DNA of 64,000 bases from Amphibacillus sp. MSJ-3 (GCF_018919165.1 NZ_JAHLQM010000005.1:1-64000), one strand, 5' to 3'. Shown: positions 15,826 to 24,567, counted from the stretch's first letter. Notes: generated from the sequence alone by a model not told the origin. A program made the numbers and translations.

Positions 15826-17481
15826 TTATTCCCCTAGATAATCTTGAATTTCAGATTTTAATACATCCGCTTTTGGTCCGTAAATTGCCTGAACTCCTTT
15901 ATCTTTAAGAATCAGACCAAGTGCACCATTCTTTTTCCAAGTTTGTTCATCAGCAACTTTTTCCTGGTCTTTTACAGTAACGCGTAGTCGTGTCATACAT
16001 GCATCGACATCAGTGATATTAGCTCTACCACCTAATAGATTGATAATTTCAGCTGCTTGACTCGTTTGATCAATTTCTTTCTTATCTTTATTATCATTCT
16101 TATCATCTGTACCTTCATCTTCATCTGTGTAGTTTCCAGCACGTCCTGGTGTTGGCATGTTAAATTTCTTGATTAAAAAGCTAAACAGAAAATAAGTTAA
16201 GAAGAAGAACACAATATTAACAATAATATAATTAACTAAATCCATGATTAAACCAGCATTGATCGTCATTGGTAGGCGAGTCAAAAATTCAATGTTACCG
16301 AATGTGTGAATTCGCAAATTAATGACATCTGCCATTGCAAAGGCAAGTCCAGCCATTACAGCATAAATACCATATAGTAATGGTGCAGCAAACATAAACA
16401 TAAACTCGATGGGTTCAGTTACTCCAGTTAAGAAAACTGCTAAACCAGCAGATAAGAACATTGATTTATATTTTAGTCGCTTATCTTTATCAACGTTTTT
16501 ATACATGGCTAGGGCAGCACCGATTAGAACAGATGTACTCAAGATCATTTGTCCAACCTTGAAACGTGCAGGAGTGACTTCATTTAATAGTGCTTGATAT
16601 CCTGCAGTATCACCTGCCGCGCGTAGATTATTAAGATCAGATACCCAAGCTAACCATAGCGGGTCTTGGCCAGCTACGACAGATCCTGCATTACTACCTG
16701 TTAAGACCGTATATAAACCACCAAGTTCTGTGTAGTTAATTGGTACAGTTAACATGTGATGAAGCCCAAATGGTAATAAAATTCGTTCAAGTGTACCAAA
16801 CACAAACGGGGCAATAAATGGTGCACTGTCTCGTGAACCTGCAATCCATTCCCCAAAGTTATTAAGTAACCCTTGAATAAAAGGCCAAAAAATTGATAGA
16901 ACTACTGCTGAGATCACTGACCAAAGCATGACAACAAATGGAACGAACCGTTTACCATTAAAGAAAGCTAAGGCTTGTGGTAATTTATTATAGTTATAGT
17001 ATTTATTAAAAACAATAGCTCCGATGAAACCTGAGATAATCCCAACGAAAACCCCCATATTTAAAGCAGGAGCCTCAAGGATTAAAGTAAAGTAATCTCC
17101 AACAACTAATTCTCCACCTAATAGTGATGTAATAACAGCGTCGGGGTCATTTACCATTTCAGCGCTTACACCAAAGATCGCACCAGTGATGCGGTTAATT
17201 AAAATGAAAGCTAATAGCGCCGCAAAAGCCCCACCGGCTCTTTCTTTAGCCCAGGAACCTCCAATTGCAACCGCAAATAGAATATGTAGGTTGTTGATGA
17301 CCGCCCAACCCATTTCTTCCATTACACGGCCTATACTTATAATAAATTCAATGTCACCACCAGACATGGCAACAACTTTACCTAATGAAATCATAATTCC
17401 AGCAGCCGGCATAACGGCTACAACAACCAGCAGAACTTTACCAAGCTTCTGCCAGAAATCAAATGAACCTATTTTCTTCAT
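15826..17481 (-). CDS. PTS sugar transporter EIICB, glucose/maltose/glucosamine superfamily
   Basis: 551 residues. The N-terminal EIIC domain has about ten helices (start LGKVLLVVVAVMPAAGIMIS; FGTLERILLPFGLHHML; GVTEPIEFMFMFAAPLLY, the substrate-site TEPxEF region). A charged linker near residues 450-485 leads to the EIIB domain with phosphorylated Cys in DACMTRLRV. No EIIA domain, so a separate EIIA is needed. The sugar is not predictable here. The second ATG (17481) is chosen: AGGAGA is 7 nt from it but only 1 nt from the upstream ATG. Confidence 0.92.
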   Translation of the reverse strand: MKKIGSFDFWQKLGKVLLVVVAVMPAAGIMISLGKVVAMSGGDIEFIISIGRVMEEMGWAVINNLHILFAVAIGGSWAKERAGGAFAALLAFILINRITGAIFGVSAEMVNDPDAVITSLLGGELVVGDYFTLILEAPALNMGVFVGIISGFIGAIVFNKYYNYNKLPQALAFFNGKRFVPFVVMLWSVISAVVLSIFWPFIQGLLNNFGEWIAGSRDSAPFIAPFVFGTLERILLPFGLHHMLTVPINYTELGGLYTVLTGSNAGSVVAGQDPLWLAWVSDLNNLRAAGDTAGYQALLNEVTPARFKVGQMILSTSVLIGAALAMYKNVDKDKRLKYKSMFLSAGLAVFLTGVTEPIEFMFMFAAPLLYGIYAVMAGLAFAMADVINLRIHTFGNIEFLTRLPMTINAGLIMDLVNYIIVNIVFFFLTYFLFSFLIKKFNMPTPGRAGNYTDEDEGTDDKNDNKDKKEIDQTSQAAEIINLLGGRANITDVDACMTRLRVTVKDQEKVADEQTWKKNGALGLILKDKGVQAIYGPKADVLKSEIQDYLGE

Positions 17482-17505
17482 ACCCATTCTCCTTAATTAA
17501 TAATG

Positions 17506-17525
17506 TTGCGCTAACGGTTGCGCAA
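17506..17525. promoter_or_regulatory. LacI-family type operator at the PTS promoter
   Basis: A 20-bp imperfect palindrome TTGCGCTAACGGTTGCGCAA with a central CG, as in operators of LacI-family repressors. It lies just downstream of the expected start point of the PTS operon, a repressing position. No LacI-type gene is in the window. Confidence 0.7.
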
Positions 17526-17539
17526 AAAAGTCTATTGCT

Positions 17540-17568
17540 ATTGTAAGTTAAATTAAGTTTGTTTGCAA
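17540..17568 (-). promoter_or_regulatory. Sigma-A promoter of the PTS operon
   Basis: On the reverse strand TTGCAA (17563-17568), a 17-nt spacer and TACAAT (17540-17545). The -35 lies inside a second inverted motif TTTGTTTGCAAGCACAAA. Confidence 0.8.
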
Positions 17569-17668
17569 GCACAAAAATTAAGTTAGTAAAAAATGAATTA
17601 GCTAAATATAATATTTTAAAAAACGATTGCATTCGTCTTGTGATTAAGTTGCTATCGTCTGCAAATTG

Positions 17669-17803
17669 ATAAAGTGAAACCTCAATCATTGGGGGCGGGA
17701 CTAGGACTAGGACTGGGACTGGGACTGCGGTTACTCGTCCCACCGAGAAGATTTGCGGTTACTCGCCCCATCGAAAAGATTCTGACAGTTGCACTGCGAT
17801 AAA
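17669..17803 (-). repeat. Dispersed structured repeat, type A ends, internally rearranged with short tandem repeats
   Basis: On the reverse strand it begins TTTTATCGCAGTGCAACTGTCAG and ends GAGGTTTCACTTTATC, the family ends. The middle is replaced by two 28-bp tandem units (GCGGTTACTCGTCCCACCGA and GCGGTTACTCGCCCCATCGA, forward strand) and by a hexamer array of GGACTA/GGACTG units (about 17698-17730). These are local expansions absent from other copies. Confidence 0.7.
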
Positions 17804-17949
17804 ACCTTTTTTCCAAATCATAGTTCTGAATAAAGGGATCGTGTTTTGTAGCGACTCTCAAATTTTGGCACTGGTCACTAGTTACTCGTCTGGTCGGACC
17901 ATTCTTGGGCTAATCTTAACGAAATGACTAATCGTTACTCTTTCCATAG

Positions 17950-17993
17950 AAAAACCTATCAAGCTAAGTATTGGTGACCATGAGCTTGATAGG
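17950..17993 (-). terminator. Terminator of the GH43 gene
   Basis: An 11-bp perfect stem CCTATCAAGCT (17955-17965)/AGCTTGATAGG (17983-17993) followed on the reverse strand by TTTTTC. A second hairpin, GCATTA/TAATGC, lies between it and the stop codon. Confidence 0.8.
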
Positions 17994-18074
17994 TGTATTA
18001 GAAAATAAAGAAGCATTAATGAGCCTACTTGCTTTACCCACTAATGCGGTCTATTGTGGGGCAGGATAGTAAAC

Positions 18075-19691
18075 TTATTTAGCCTTTTTTGTTAAGAGAA
18101 TATAGCTAGCTAACCCAATGATGGCAAAAAGGATGATAATGATTAGAGTAAGTTGACTGTCATGCCCCTGCTCGGATGCAGAATCATCATTTTCTTCAAA
18201 CTCGGACTGTTTAACTTCTTCACTCTCATCTTGTTTCTCTTCTTTTATTTCAGATCCTTGCTCATCACTTGCTTGGTCAGGTGCGGGTGGGATGATCGGA
18301 TCGGCAATTTCAATGGAAAATGTCGCTAGTTTATCGTCTTCTATTTGATCGTAATTAACTAAAGCAATTGTTTTTCCATCATCTTTAATTGCTAGATAAA
18401 GCTCCTCGTTTAAATAAGGTTGAAGAGAGTAAGCATCTGAATCAGCTAATCCTTCACTCTTCTTAAAGCTTGCTCGTTCAGCAAATTCAATTGTCCCGTC
18501 GTTTTTTTCTAATTTTAGCTGATCATCATCCGTCTTTGTAAGGTAAACACCGGGACTGTTATCTATTTGATAAGAAACATAATTTTCACCAATAGATGCT
18601 AGACTCTCTGATTCATACCAACGATAATCATATTGCTGATCATCAACTTGGTCTAATCTAATTGCCATTGTTACCTGTCTTAAGGCAAGATCGCTATCTA
18701 GTGGTTCTATTAAGTAGCTCTCCTGACTTACTCCAGAAGCAGTAGGCGTTATTTTGGCGATAGAACCATCGTCATAATAATGAAGGGGTTCAATCGCAAC
18801 TGAACGATTATTTTCGCCACCGCCAGGAAGTGCTGTATTATGATAAATGAAATACCAGTTATCATTAAATTCTATAACAGCTGGGTGACTCGTCCCGCTG
18901 TTAGGAATTCGATCCATGATTTTTCCTTTAAACTCCCAGGGGCCTTCAGGACTATCACTGATCGCATAACCAATTTCCTCAGGATAATTGTAGGCAAAGG
19001 TTAGGTAATATTGATCAAGGTATTGGTGGAGAAAGGGGCCTTCAGTAAATGTACCTTCCATATTTTGAATATCAATTGTCTTGATTTCACCATCTATTTC
19101 AATCATATTATCTTTAAGTTTAGCGTAATAAAGATGGGTATTTCCCCAATAAAGATGTGCTTGTCCATCTTGATCAATAAAGACGGTTGGGTCGATCACA
19201 TTCCATGGATCATCTCCCATAAATTCAGGAATTGTTGTCATACTTGATGTAATCAATGGTTCCCCAAGTGCATCTTTAAAACCTTCAACTGGGTTATCTG
19301 AAACAGCAACACCTATTGCGTAACCAGGATCTTCGGTACTTTTATTTTTGACAGTTGTATACCAATAAAACTTACCGTCTCGTTCGATTGCCTGGGAGGC
19401 CCAAGCTGTATCATGGATTCCCCATTCGAAAGCTGTTCGATCAAGAGAACCTTCATATTCCCAATTAACCATATCATCTGATGAATAAATACTCCATTTT
19501 TTCAAGACAAAGAAATGGTCATTACTTGTTGCTTCATCTTGCCCAGTATATAAGTATACTCTTCCATCGTGAACAAGTGCTGCAGGATCTGCGCTATAAC
19601 GATCTTTAATGACTGGGTTACTTGCTTGCCCTTCGATCGGAAATAAAAAGATCAGTAGCAATAGGCTAACTGAAATCAATCTTTTTTTCAT
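18075..19691 (-). CDS. Membrane-anchored GH43 glycosidase with AbfB-like (CBM42) module
   Basis: 538 residues. Signal peptide cleaved near residue 23. The five-bladed GH43 domain has its three acids visible: base Asp35 (SADPAALV), Asp167 (VIDPTVF) and acid Glu217 (FTEGPFL). Residues ~340-460 look like an arabinose-binding AbfB domain (VYLTKTDDDQLKLEK; LYLAIKDDGKTIALVNYD). A very acidic stalk (~465-510) then leads to a C-terminal helix and KKAK, so the enzyme faces outward on a membrane anchor, not a sortase LPXTG. Likely alpha-L-arabinofuranosidase or beta-xylosidase on arabinoxylan; the linkage is inference. ATG at 19691 with AGGAGG. Confidence 0.87.
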   Translation of the reverse strand: MKKRLISVSLLLLIFLFPIEGQASNPVIKDRYSADPAALVHDGRVYLYTGQDEATSNDHFFVLKKWSIYSSDDMVNWEYEGSLDRTAFEWGIHDTAWASQAIERDGKFYWYTTVKNKSTEDPGYAIGVAVSDNPVEGFKDALGEPLITSSMTTIPEFMGDDPWNVIDPTVFIDQDGQAHLYWGNTHLYYAKLKDNMIEIDGEIKTIDIQNMEGTFTEGPFLHQYLDQYYLTFAYNYPEEIGYAISDSPEGPWEFKGKIMDRIPNSGTSHPAVIEFNDNWYFIYHNTALPGGGENNRSVAIEPLHYYDDGSIAKITPTASGVSQESYLIEPLDSDLALRQVTMAIRLDQVDDQQYDYRWYESESLASIGENYVSYQIDNSPGVYLTKTDDDQLKLEKNDGTIEFAERASFKKSEGLADSDAYSLQPYLNEELYLAIKDDGKTIALVNYDQIEDDKLATFSIEIADPIIPPAPDQASDEQGSEIKEEKQDESEEVKQSEFEENDDSASEQGHDSQLTLIIIILFAIIGLASYILLTKKAK

Positions 19692-19728
19692 TAAAGTTAC
19701 CTCCTATGTATGTAAGCGATTCCTTATT

Positions 19729-19757
19729 AGTATAACTAACTTATTCGTATAACTCAA
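19729..19757 (-). promoter_or_regulatory. Sigma-A promoter of the GH43 gene
   Basis: Reverse strand TTGAGT (19752-19757), a 17-nt spacer and TATACT (19729-19734), about 38 nt before the start codon. Confidence 0.75.
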
Positions 19758-19836
19758 TAAAATATATTAGTTTTGATTATCTTGTTCGGATATTCGGCCA
19801 AACGATGAGCATTTTTTTCATAAGAATGTTCGACTT

Positions 19837-20080
19837 TTTACCGCAGTGCAATTGTTAGTAAAACCCCCACTGCAAGCATTTGAAGGAAAGTAAGCATTGT
19901 AAGTGGGAGGTCAATTGACAGTAGCGGCTCGATTGGTTCAAGGGCCCTCAGGCATCCCCTTGTGGTAGTAGAAATCAGTGGGGATGGTTGAAGGCAGATT
20001 AGCTCCACCAGGTCCTGTGGTAAGGTCTGCATGACCTAGGTCTTGACTCCCACTTTCCACTGATTCAAGTTTCACTTTAC
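19837..20080 (+). repeat. Dispersed structured repeat, type A, long copy with insertion
   Basis: Begins TTTACCGCAGTGCAATTG and ends CAAGTTTCACTTTACC. The first 145 nt follow the type A layout (CCCCACT...AAGTGGGAG, CGATTGGTTCAAGGGCC, TCCCCTTGTGGTAGTA). About 65 nt (GAAGGCAGATTAGCTCCACC to CATGACCTAGGTCTTGACTC) are inserted before the terminal stem; a similar insert is present in the copy at 34458. Confidence 0.8.
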
Positions 20081-20476
20081 CTGATCGTGCCTTGTCAGGA
20101 AAGCCTGATTAGAAGTTGTCCTGGATTTTAGGGTTTAAAAAGATAAAAGTAGCTTCGACCCATTAATAATAAGGAATTTAAAGTTGCCTTTTTGAGATAT
20201 TTGATGTTAGGTCCTTTTAAACTGAATGATATCTAGCTATGATTCACCATTTCGCTATATTTTGCTTTTAAAAGTTAGATAAAATTATAAAAGGAGACCT
20301 AACTTGTTGAGTCGCAATAGATTAGAGCTTTATAAACGAATAAGTGCTGCAAAAATATGGAGGAGTTCAACTTGAAATAAGACGATTTAATTAGATCAAG
20401 ATGACCTTTTCTTTAGCCTATGGATTATGATTATGTTAAAATGAAATCGAATTAAATTGATCAAAGGAGTTTCACT
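20081..20476. other. Leader region of the alarmone synthetase gene
   Basis: No conserved gene recognised. It contains the mini reading frame at 20304-20375 and a further ribosome-binding-like GGAGGAG followed by TTGAAATAA, a two-codon frame. A weak TTAAAA -10-like box lies about 40 nt upstream of the synthetase. Confidence 0.35.
20304..20375 (+). CDS. Possible 23-residue leader peptide or gene remnant
   Basis: TTG TTG AGT start with AAGGAG 7 nt upstream; the product is a basic 23-mer beginning LLSRNRLELYKRI and ending in WRSST. No homologue recognised. It lies 100 nt upstream of the alarmone synthetase on the same strand, so it could be a leader peptide, a decayed gene or chance. Confidence 0.25.
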   Translation: MLSRNRLELYKRISAAKIWRSST

Positions 20477-21226
20477 ATGAAAGAACAAATGAAGATTAAT
20501 CCTACGGAATTAAAAGAAGTGAAAACAGAATTAATGCGTTTTTTTATGGGCTATAGATTTGCTCTTGATCAAATGAAAACAAAAATTGATACATTAAAAA
20601 GTGAATTTAAACATATCCATGATTATAATCCGATTGAGCATGTAACCTCTAGAATCAAATCACCCGAAAGTATTATGCGTAAGGTACATAAAAAGAATTG
20701 TCCATTTACAATTGAAGGGATTCGAGAAAATATCCGTGATATTGCGGGTTTAAGAATTACCTGTTCATTTGAAACAGATATTTATGTCTTACGTGATATG
20801 TTGCAAAAACACCGTGATATTAAAATTATCGAAGAAAAAGACTATATAAAAAACCCAAAGGGAAATGGTTATCGCAGTTTACACTTAATTATTGCCGTGC
20901 CTGTTTTTATGTCTGATCGAGAAGAAGAGGTGTTGGTAGAAGTTCAAATTCGCACAATTGCAATGGACTTTTGGGCGACACTTGAACATAAAATATATTA
21001 TAAATACAATAAAGATATTCCTAATCATATTAAATTAGAATTAACGGAAGCAGCAACTGTTGCCCATCAATTAGATAAGAAAATGGAAGCTCTTCACACT
21101 GAAATGAATGTGATTAAAGCAAATAATCAAGCAGAAAATGAATTAGAAGTACTTGAGTTAGATGGTGAACAATTTCATTTACCAACCAATTTTTTAGATC
21201 AATTAAACCGGGTTAATTGGATCTAG
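20477..21226 (+). CDS. sasA: Small alarmone synthetase, RelP/SasA (YwaC) type
   Basis: 249 residues, one (p)ppGpp synthetase domain without the hydrolase or regulatory domains of Rel. Motifs: NPIEHVTSRIKSPESI (residues ~54-69), DIAGLRITCSF, KGNGYRSLHLII and VEVQIRTIAMDFWATLEHKIYYK, all close to my memory of B. subtilis YwaC. It makes (p)ppGpp/pGpp from ATP and GDP or GTP. The C-terminal tail of about 30 residues is longer than I recall for YwaC. ATG at 20477, AAAGGAG 8 nt upstream. Confidence 0.9.
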   Translation: MKEQMKINPTELKEVKTELMRFFMGYRFALDQMKTKIDTLKSEFKHIHDYNPIEHVTSRIKSPESIMRKVHKKNCPFTIEGIRENIRDIAGLRITCSFETDIYVLRDMLQKHRDIKIIEEKDYIKNPKGNGYRSLHLIIAVPVFMSDREEEVLVEVQIRTIAMDFWATLEHKIYYKYNKDIPNHIKLELTEAATVAHQLDKKMEALHTEMNVIKANNQAENELEVLELDGEQFHLPTNFLDQLNRVNWI

Positions 21227-21251
21227 AAATTAATCTTATTTTAACAAAAAC

Positions 21252-21297
21252 AGGCATAGTCCTTGTTAGTTGCAAAGCAGTAACAAGGGCTATGCCT
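21252..21297. terminator. Long hairpin terminator between sasA and the ROK gene
   Basis: AGGCATAGTCCTTGTTA pairs with TAACAAGGGCTATGCCT (one wobble); on the reverse strand it is followed by GTTTTTGTT. Best read as the ROK gene terminator, but it also ends sasA transcription sterically between convergent genes. Confidence 0.8.
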
Positions 21298-21440
21298 AAA
21301 ACTGTTGGTTGTTTTCCTCTGCTGAAGTCGCCGTAATTTCCTTCCCAATAACATAAGACGAAGTATTTGTTGGGTTAGGACCGGTAAAGGCTTGATTATT
21401 TCATTTAGTATTGAGTAGAAACTCATCCTTAAATAAAGAT

Positions 21441-22610
21441 TTACTTTTCTTCTGGTGGATTTAGGGTAAGCTTTGGAATTTCTAAAAATGTTTGAATGGC
21501 TAAAGCACAGGCTCCCATGACACAGGAACGGTTATGGAACTTAGATAGAACAATTTTATTATATTGACTAACAGAGGAATGCAGATTCATTTCAATCTTC
21601 TCGATTGCATTGGGATACATCGTTAGCACTTCACTCGTTAATACAAGTGTTTCAGGATTGAATATGTTGATAATATTATTTATTCCAATTGATAGATATT
21701 TAATAAATTGTTCGATATCTGCCAAGGTATTTTTATCTTGTTCTTTAATCAATTGTTTAATCTTCTGATATGAAAGATCTTGACCTTGGTGAATGGCTAT
21801 TTTCTTAAATAAGCTAGGTTCAGTGGAATATAGTTCCCAGCACCCTTTGTTACCACAGGTGCATGATTCACCGTCAGGAACAACGATCATATGCCCCATT
21901 TCACCTGCATAACCATGATAGCCCCGCTGTAGTTCGCCATCAATCATGATTCCTGCTCCCATACCTGAGGAGATGATCAATGTCAGCAGATTGTTACAAT
22001 CATGATGATAGAAGACACGCTCTGCATAAGTTGATAAATTAGCATTGTTTTCAATTAATATAGGTAAATCAATTTCTTTTAATAAATCATTTTTTAAATC
22101 TTTATTGTGCCATTGATACTTTGGAACAAATAAAACGGATTGATCATCTTTGTTTACGGTGCCGTGAATCCCAATGACTACGCCAACGAGTCCATAATGA
22201 CTATCTGGACACTTTTCTTTATATAAATTAATCTGTTTAATAAGGAGTTGAAGAATGGCATGGTAATCATCTGTGTCAAATTTAATGTCTTCGTTCATGA
22301 TTGGATTACCGAGTAAATCTGAAATTGTATACTGAATTTTTTTATAATCAAGATCGACTCCAAGTACATAGCCTGCCTTTTGATTAAGTGAGAGTAAGAT
22401 TGGTCTACGTCCGACAGAAGTATGCTCTTGTTGTGTCTCATAAATTAACTCGCTATCAAGTAAATCAGCAACTTGTACAGAGATCGTTGCCTTGTTTAAG
22501 CCAGTGATCTTTGATAAATCAGCTCTCGATATTGAACCATGTTCGACGATTCTTTGTAAAATAATGTTTCGATTAAACTTTTTAATATAAGAGCTATCAC
22601 CTGTAACCAT
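21441..22610 (-). CDS. xylR: ROK-family transcriptional repressor, XylR type
   Basis: 389 residues. N-terminal winged helix-turn-helix (ISRADLSKITGLNKATISVQVADLL, residues ~26-50) then a ROK sugar-binding domain with VLGVDLDYKKIQ, ISSGMGAGIMIDGELQRGYHGYAGEMGH and the zinc site CTCGNKGCWE near residue 230. Layout and length match Bacillus XylR. The start at 22610 has AAGGGGG. A perfect XylR-like operator lies in the promoter of the divergent operon (23086-23114), but there is no xylA/xylB here; the effector may be a sugar acid rather than xylose. Symbol is by resemblance. Confidence 0.8.
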   Translation of the reverse strand: MVTGDSSYIKKFNRNIILQRIVEHGSISRADLSKITGLNKATISVQVADLLDSELIYETQQEHTSVGRRPILLSLNQKAGYVLGVDLDYKKIQYTISDLLGNPIMNEDIKFDTDDYHAILQLLIKQINLYKEKCPDSHYGLVGVVIGIHGTVNKDDQSVLFVPKYQWHNKDLKNDLLKEIDLPILIENNANLSTYAERVFYHHDCNNLLTLIISSGMGAGIMIDGELQRGYHGYAGEMGHMIVVPDGESCTCGNKGCWELYSTEPSLFKKIAIHQGQDLSYQKIKQLIKEQDKNTLADIEQFIKYLSIGINNIINIFNPETLVLTSEVLTMYPNAIEKIEMNLHSSVSQYNKIVLSKFHNRSCVMGACALAIQTFLEIPKLTLNPPEEK

Positions 22611-22736
22611 TTGTATCCCCCTTTGAATAGAATTTTATTTAATGTCCAAATTTAATGACTATGTAATTAAATGAGTTCCATAGTAAAGTAACTAAGTATA
22701 AAGAATTAACAATCAAGTTAGAGAAAGCACCAGTGA

Positions 22737-22972
22737 TTTCGACTATAGGGCGATGCTTCCCGTGAGGCCTAGAAAATGTAGATCAGTTAGACGTTAAGAC
22801 TAGTTTTTTGACTGGGCTGTGCTTACCTGCTTTCTGAAGATATTTGCACTTACCCGTTCATCGAAAATACTGTCATTGGGCATAGTTGTTTATAGACTAA
22901 CACAGTGAGGAACTTCAGCGCAATTAACGGACTGTTGACTTTCACTGAGTAAAGTTTCATTTTATTTTACAT
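22737..22972 (+). repeat. Dispersed repeat region, mixed degenerate type A/B
   Basis: Contains GTGCTTACCTGCTTTCTGAAGATATTTGCACTTACCCGTTCATCGAAAAT-like units (two copies of a ~28-mer similar to that at 17730-17785) and ends CACTGAGTAAAGTTTCATTTTATT, the family's 3' end. Lies between xylR and its target promoter. Confidence 0.5.
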
Positions 22973-23040
22973 TATACTATAAAAAAAGACCATTCGTTTA
23001 ATGATTTCACAAGGATAACTTTAGTTTTGATAAAAAGTAA

Positions 23041-23081
23041 AGCGTTAGTCTTGAAAGATCAACGCTTTACATATAATATAT
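23041..23081 (+). promoter_or_regulatory. Promoter of the sugar-acid operon
   Basis: TTGAAA (23053-23058), a 17-nt spacer and TAATAT (23076-23081). The -35 lies in the loop of an inverted repeat AAAGCGTT (23041-23048)/AACGCTTT (23063-23070), which could be a second regulator site. The XylR-like operator follows immediately. Confidence 0.7.
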
Positions 23082-23085
23082 AGAT

Positions 23086-23114
23086 ATAGTTTGTTTGGCA
23101 AACAAACTATATAA
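23086..23114. promoter_or_regulatory. XylR-type operator, perfect palindrome
   Basis: Arms of 14 bp, ATATAGTTTGTTTG and its exact inverse, flank one central base. The core GTTTGTTTGGCAAACAAAC closely resembles the Bacillus xyl operator (TTAGTTTGTTT...AACAAACTAA). Its position at about +5 to +33 would block transcription when bound. Confidence 0.85.
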
Positions 23115-23278
23115 GTAATATTTAATTATAAAACATAGTTATGAAAAGCAAAACAATATAAGGTATTTAAAAATAAGGTTTGATCACTGAAATCACGATA
23201 GAAGGGGATAAATAATGATTCTCTGCTATCAAATGATTTAGGGTGATCAATAGCCAAATATGTAGAGGAGGAATAAAG

Positions 23279-24541
23279 ATGAGTATTCTTGAAAAGTTAG
23301 TTCAGGATATACCGATTCCAAAAATGGCAAAGGTGAAACAAACTTTTGATTCTTCAAAGTTAGAAGATGTTGTTACGACAATACGGGAGGAATTAGAAGG
23401 GGTAAAGGATCGAGTTGAGCCTGGAAGTGAAATCGCAATCGCGGTTGGCAGTAGAGGGACAGATGCCCTAGTTGAAATAACACGAGAGACAGTAAGCTTT
23501 TTGAAGAATTTAGGTGCAAAACCATTTATTGTACCGAGTATGGGGAGTCATGGTGGAGCAACAGGACCTGGTCAAGCAGCTGTACTCGCACATTTAGGTG
23601 TGACCGAGGAATCTGTGGGTGCGGAAATCCGTTCATCTATGGAAGTTGTTAAGTTAGGCGAACTAGAGAATGGCTTACCTATTTATATGGATAAATTCGC
23701 ATCAGAAGCAGACGGGATTGTGGTTATTAACCGAGTGAAACCTCACACCGCTTTTCGGGGGAAAGTAGAAAGCGGAATCATGAAGATGATTAGTATTGGA
23801 TTAGGAAAGCAAAAGGGAGCTGAAGCTTGCCATCAACTTGGCTTTAAACATATGGCAGAACATGTTCCGGCGATGGCTAAGGTAGCGATTGCGAAAAAAC
23901 CGATTTTATTTGCAATTGCCACTGTTGAAAATGCTTTTGATAAAGTAGCCCAATTGACGGTATTAAAAGCTGAGGAAATTGAAGAAAAAGAGCCGGACTT
24001 ACAGAAGCTAGCTAAGGAACTATTACCTAAAATTTATCTTGACCAAATTGATGTGTTAATTATTGATCAGATCGGTAAGAACATTAGTGGTGATGGAATG
24101 GACCCGAATATTACAGGGCGCTACCCGACACCTTATGCACATGGAGGACCTGAAGTCACCAAAATGGCTGTATTGGATTTAACAAAGGAAACAGAAGGAA
24201 ATGCAAACGGTGTTGGAACGGCAGATTTTACAACTCAACGACTTGTAGACAAAATGGATCGAGAAGCAACCTACGCAAATGGCTTAACATCAACTGTAGT
24301 GGGACCAACGCATATTTCAACTGCAATGCCAAGTGATAAAACAGCAATTCAAGCAGCGATTAAAACATGTAATATTTTAGATTTTAATCAAGTGAAAATG
24401 GTTCGTATTAAAGACACCCTTCATGTTGGTGAAATTGAAGTATCTGAAAGTTTATTAAAAGTAGTCAGGGAACACCCGAATATGGAACAAGTTTCTGATT
24501 TATATGAACTTACCTTTAATAAAGAAGGAAATCTAAAATAG
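23279..24541 (+). CDS. LarA-like (DUF2088) nickel-pincer epimerase/racemase homologue
   Basis: 420 residues. Key segments: SMGSHGGATG (His91), VINRVKPHTAFRG (His156) and ESGIMKMISIGLGK (Lys169), then CHQLGF (His185). These align with the LarA residues that act as acid/base pair, pincer-linked lysine and nickel ligand, spaced as in the family. LarA inverts an alpha-hydroxy acid centre; here the neighbours (gluconokinase-like kinase, SDR) point to an aldonate such as mannonate/gluconate. No larB, larC or larE cofactor genes lie in the window. ATG at 23279, GAGGAGGAA upstream. First gene of the operon. Confidence 0.82.
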   Translation: MSILEKLVQDIPIPKMAKVKQTFDSSKLEDVVTTIREELEGVKDRVEPGSEIAIAVGSRGTDALVEITRETVSFLKNLGAKPFIVPSMGSHGGATGPGQAAVLAHLGVTEESVGAEIRSSMEVVKLGELENGLPIYMDKFASEADGIVVINRVKPHTAFRGKVESGIMKMISIGLGKQKGAEACHQLGFKHMAEHVPAMAKVAIAKKPILFAIATVENAFDKVAQLTVLKAEEIEEKEPDLQKLAKELLPKIYLDQIDVLIIDQIGKNISGDGMDPNITGRYPTPYAHGGPEVTKMAVLDLTKETEGNANGVGTADFTTQRLVDKMDREATYANGLTSTVVGPTHISTAMPSDKTAIQAAIKTCNILDFNQVKMVRIKDTLHVGEIEVSESLLKVVREHPNMEQVSDLYELTFNKEGNLK

Positions 24542-24567
24542 AAATTATTTAGGAGGAACTGTGTGAT

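Noticed and set aside
17459-17743. A 94-codon reverse frame beginning with a Pro-Val-Leu repeat
   Set aside because: The repeat is the GGACTG hexamer array read in one frame; it crosses the PTS promoter and overlaps its start, so it is not a gene.
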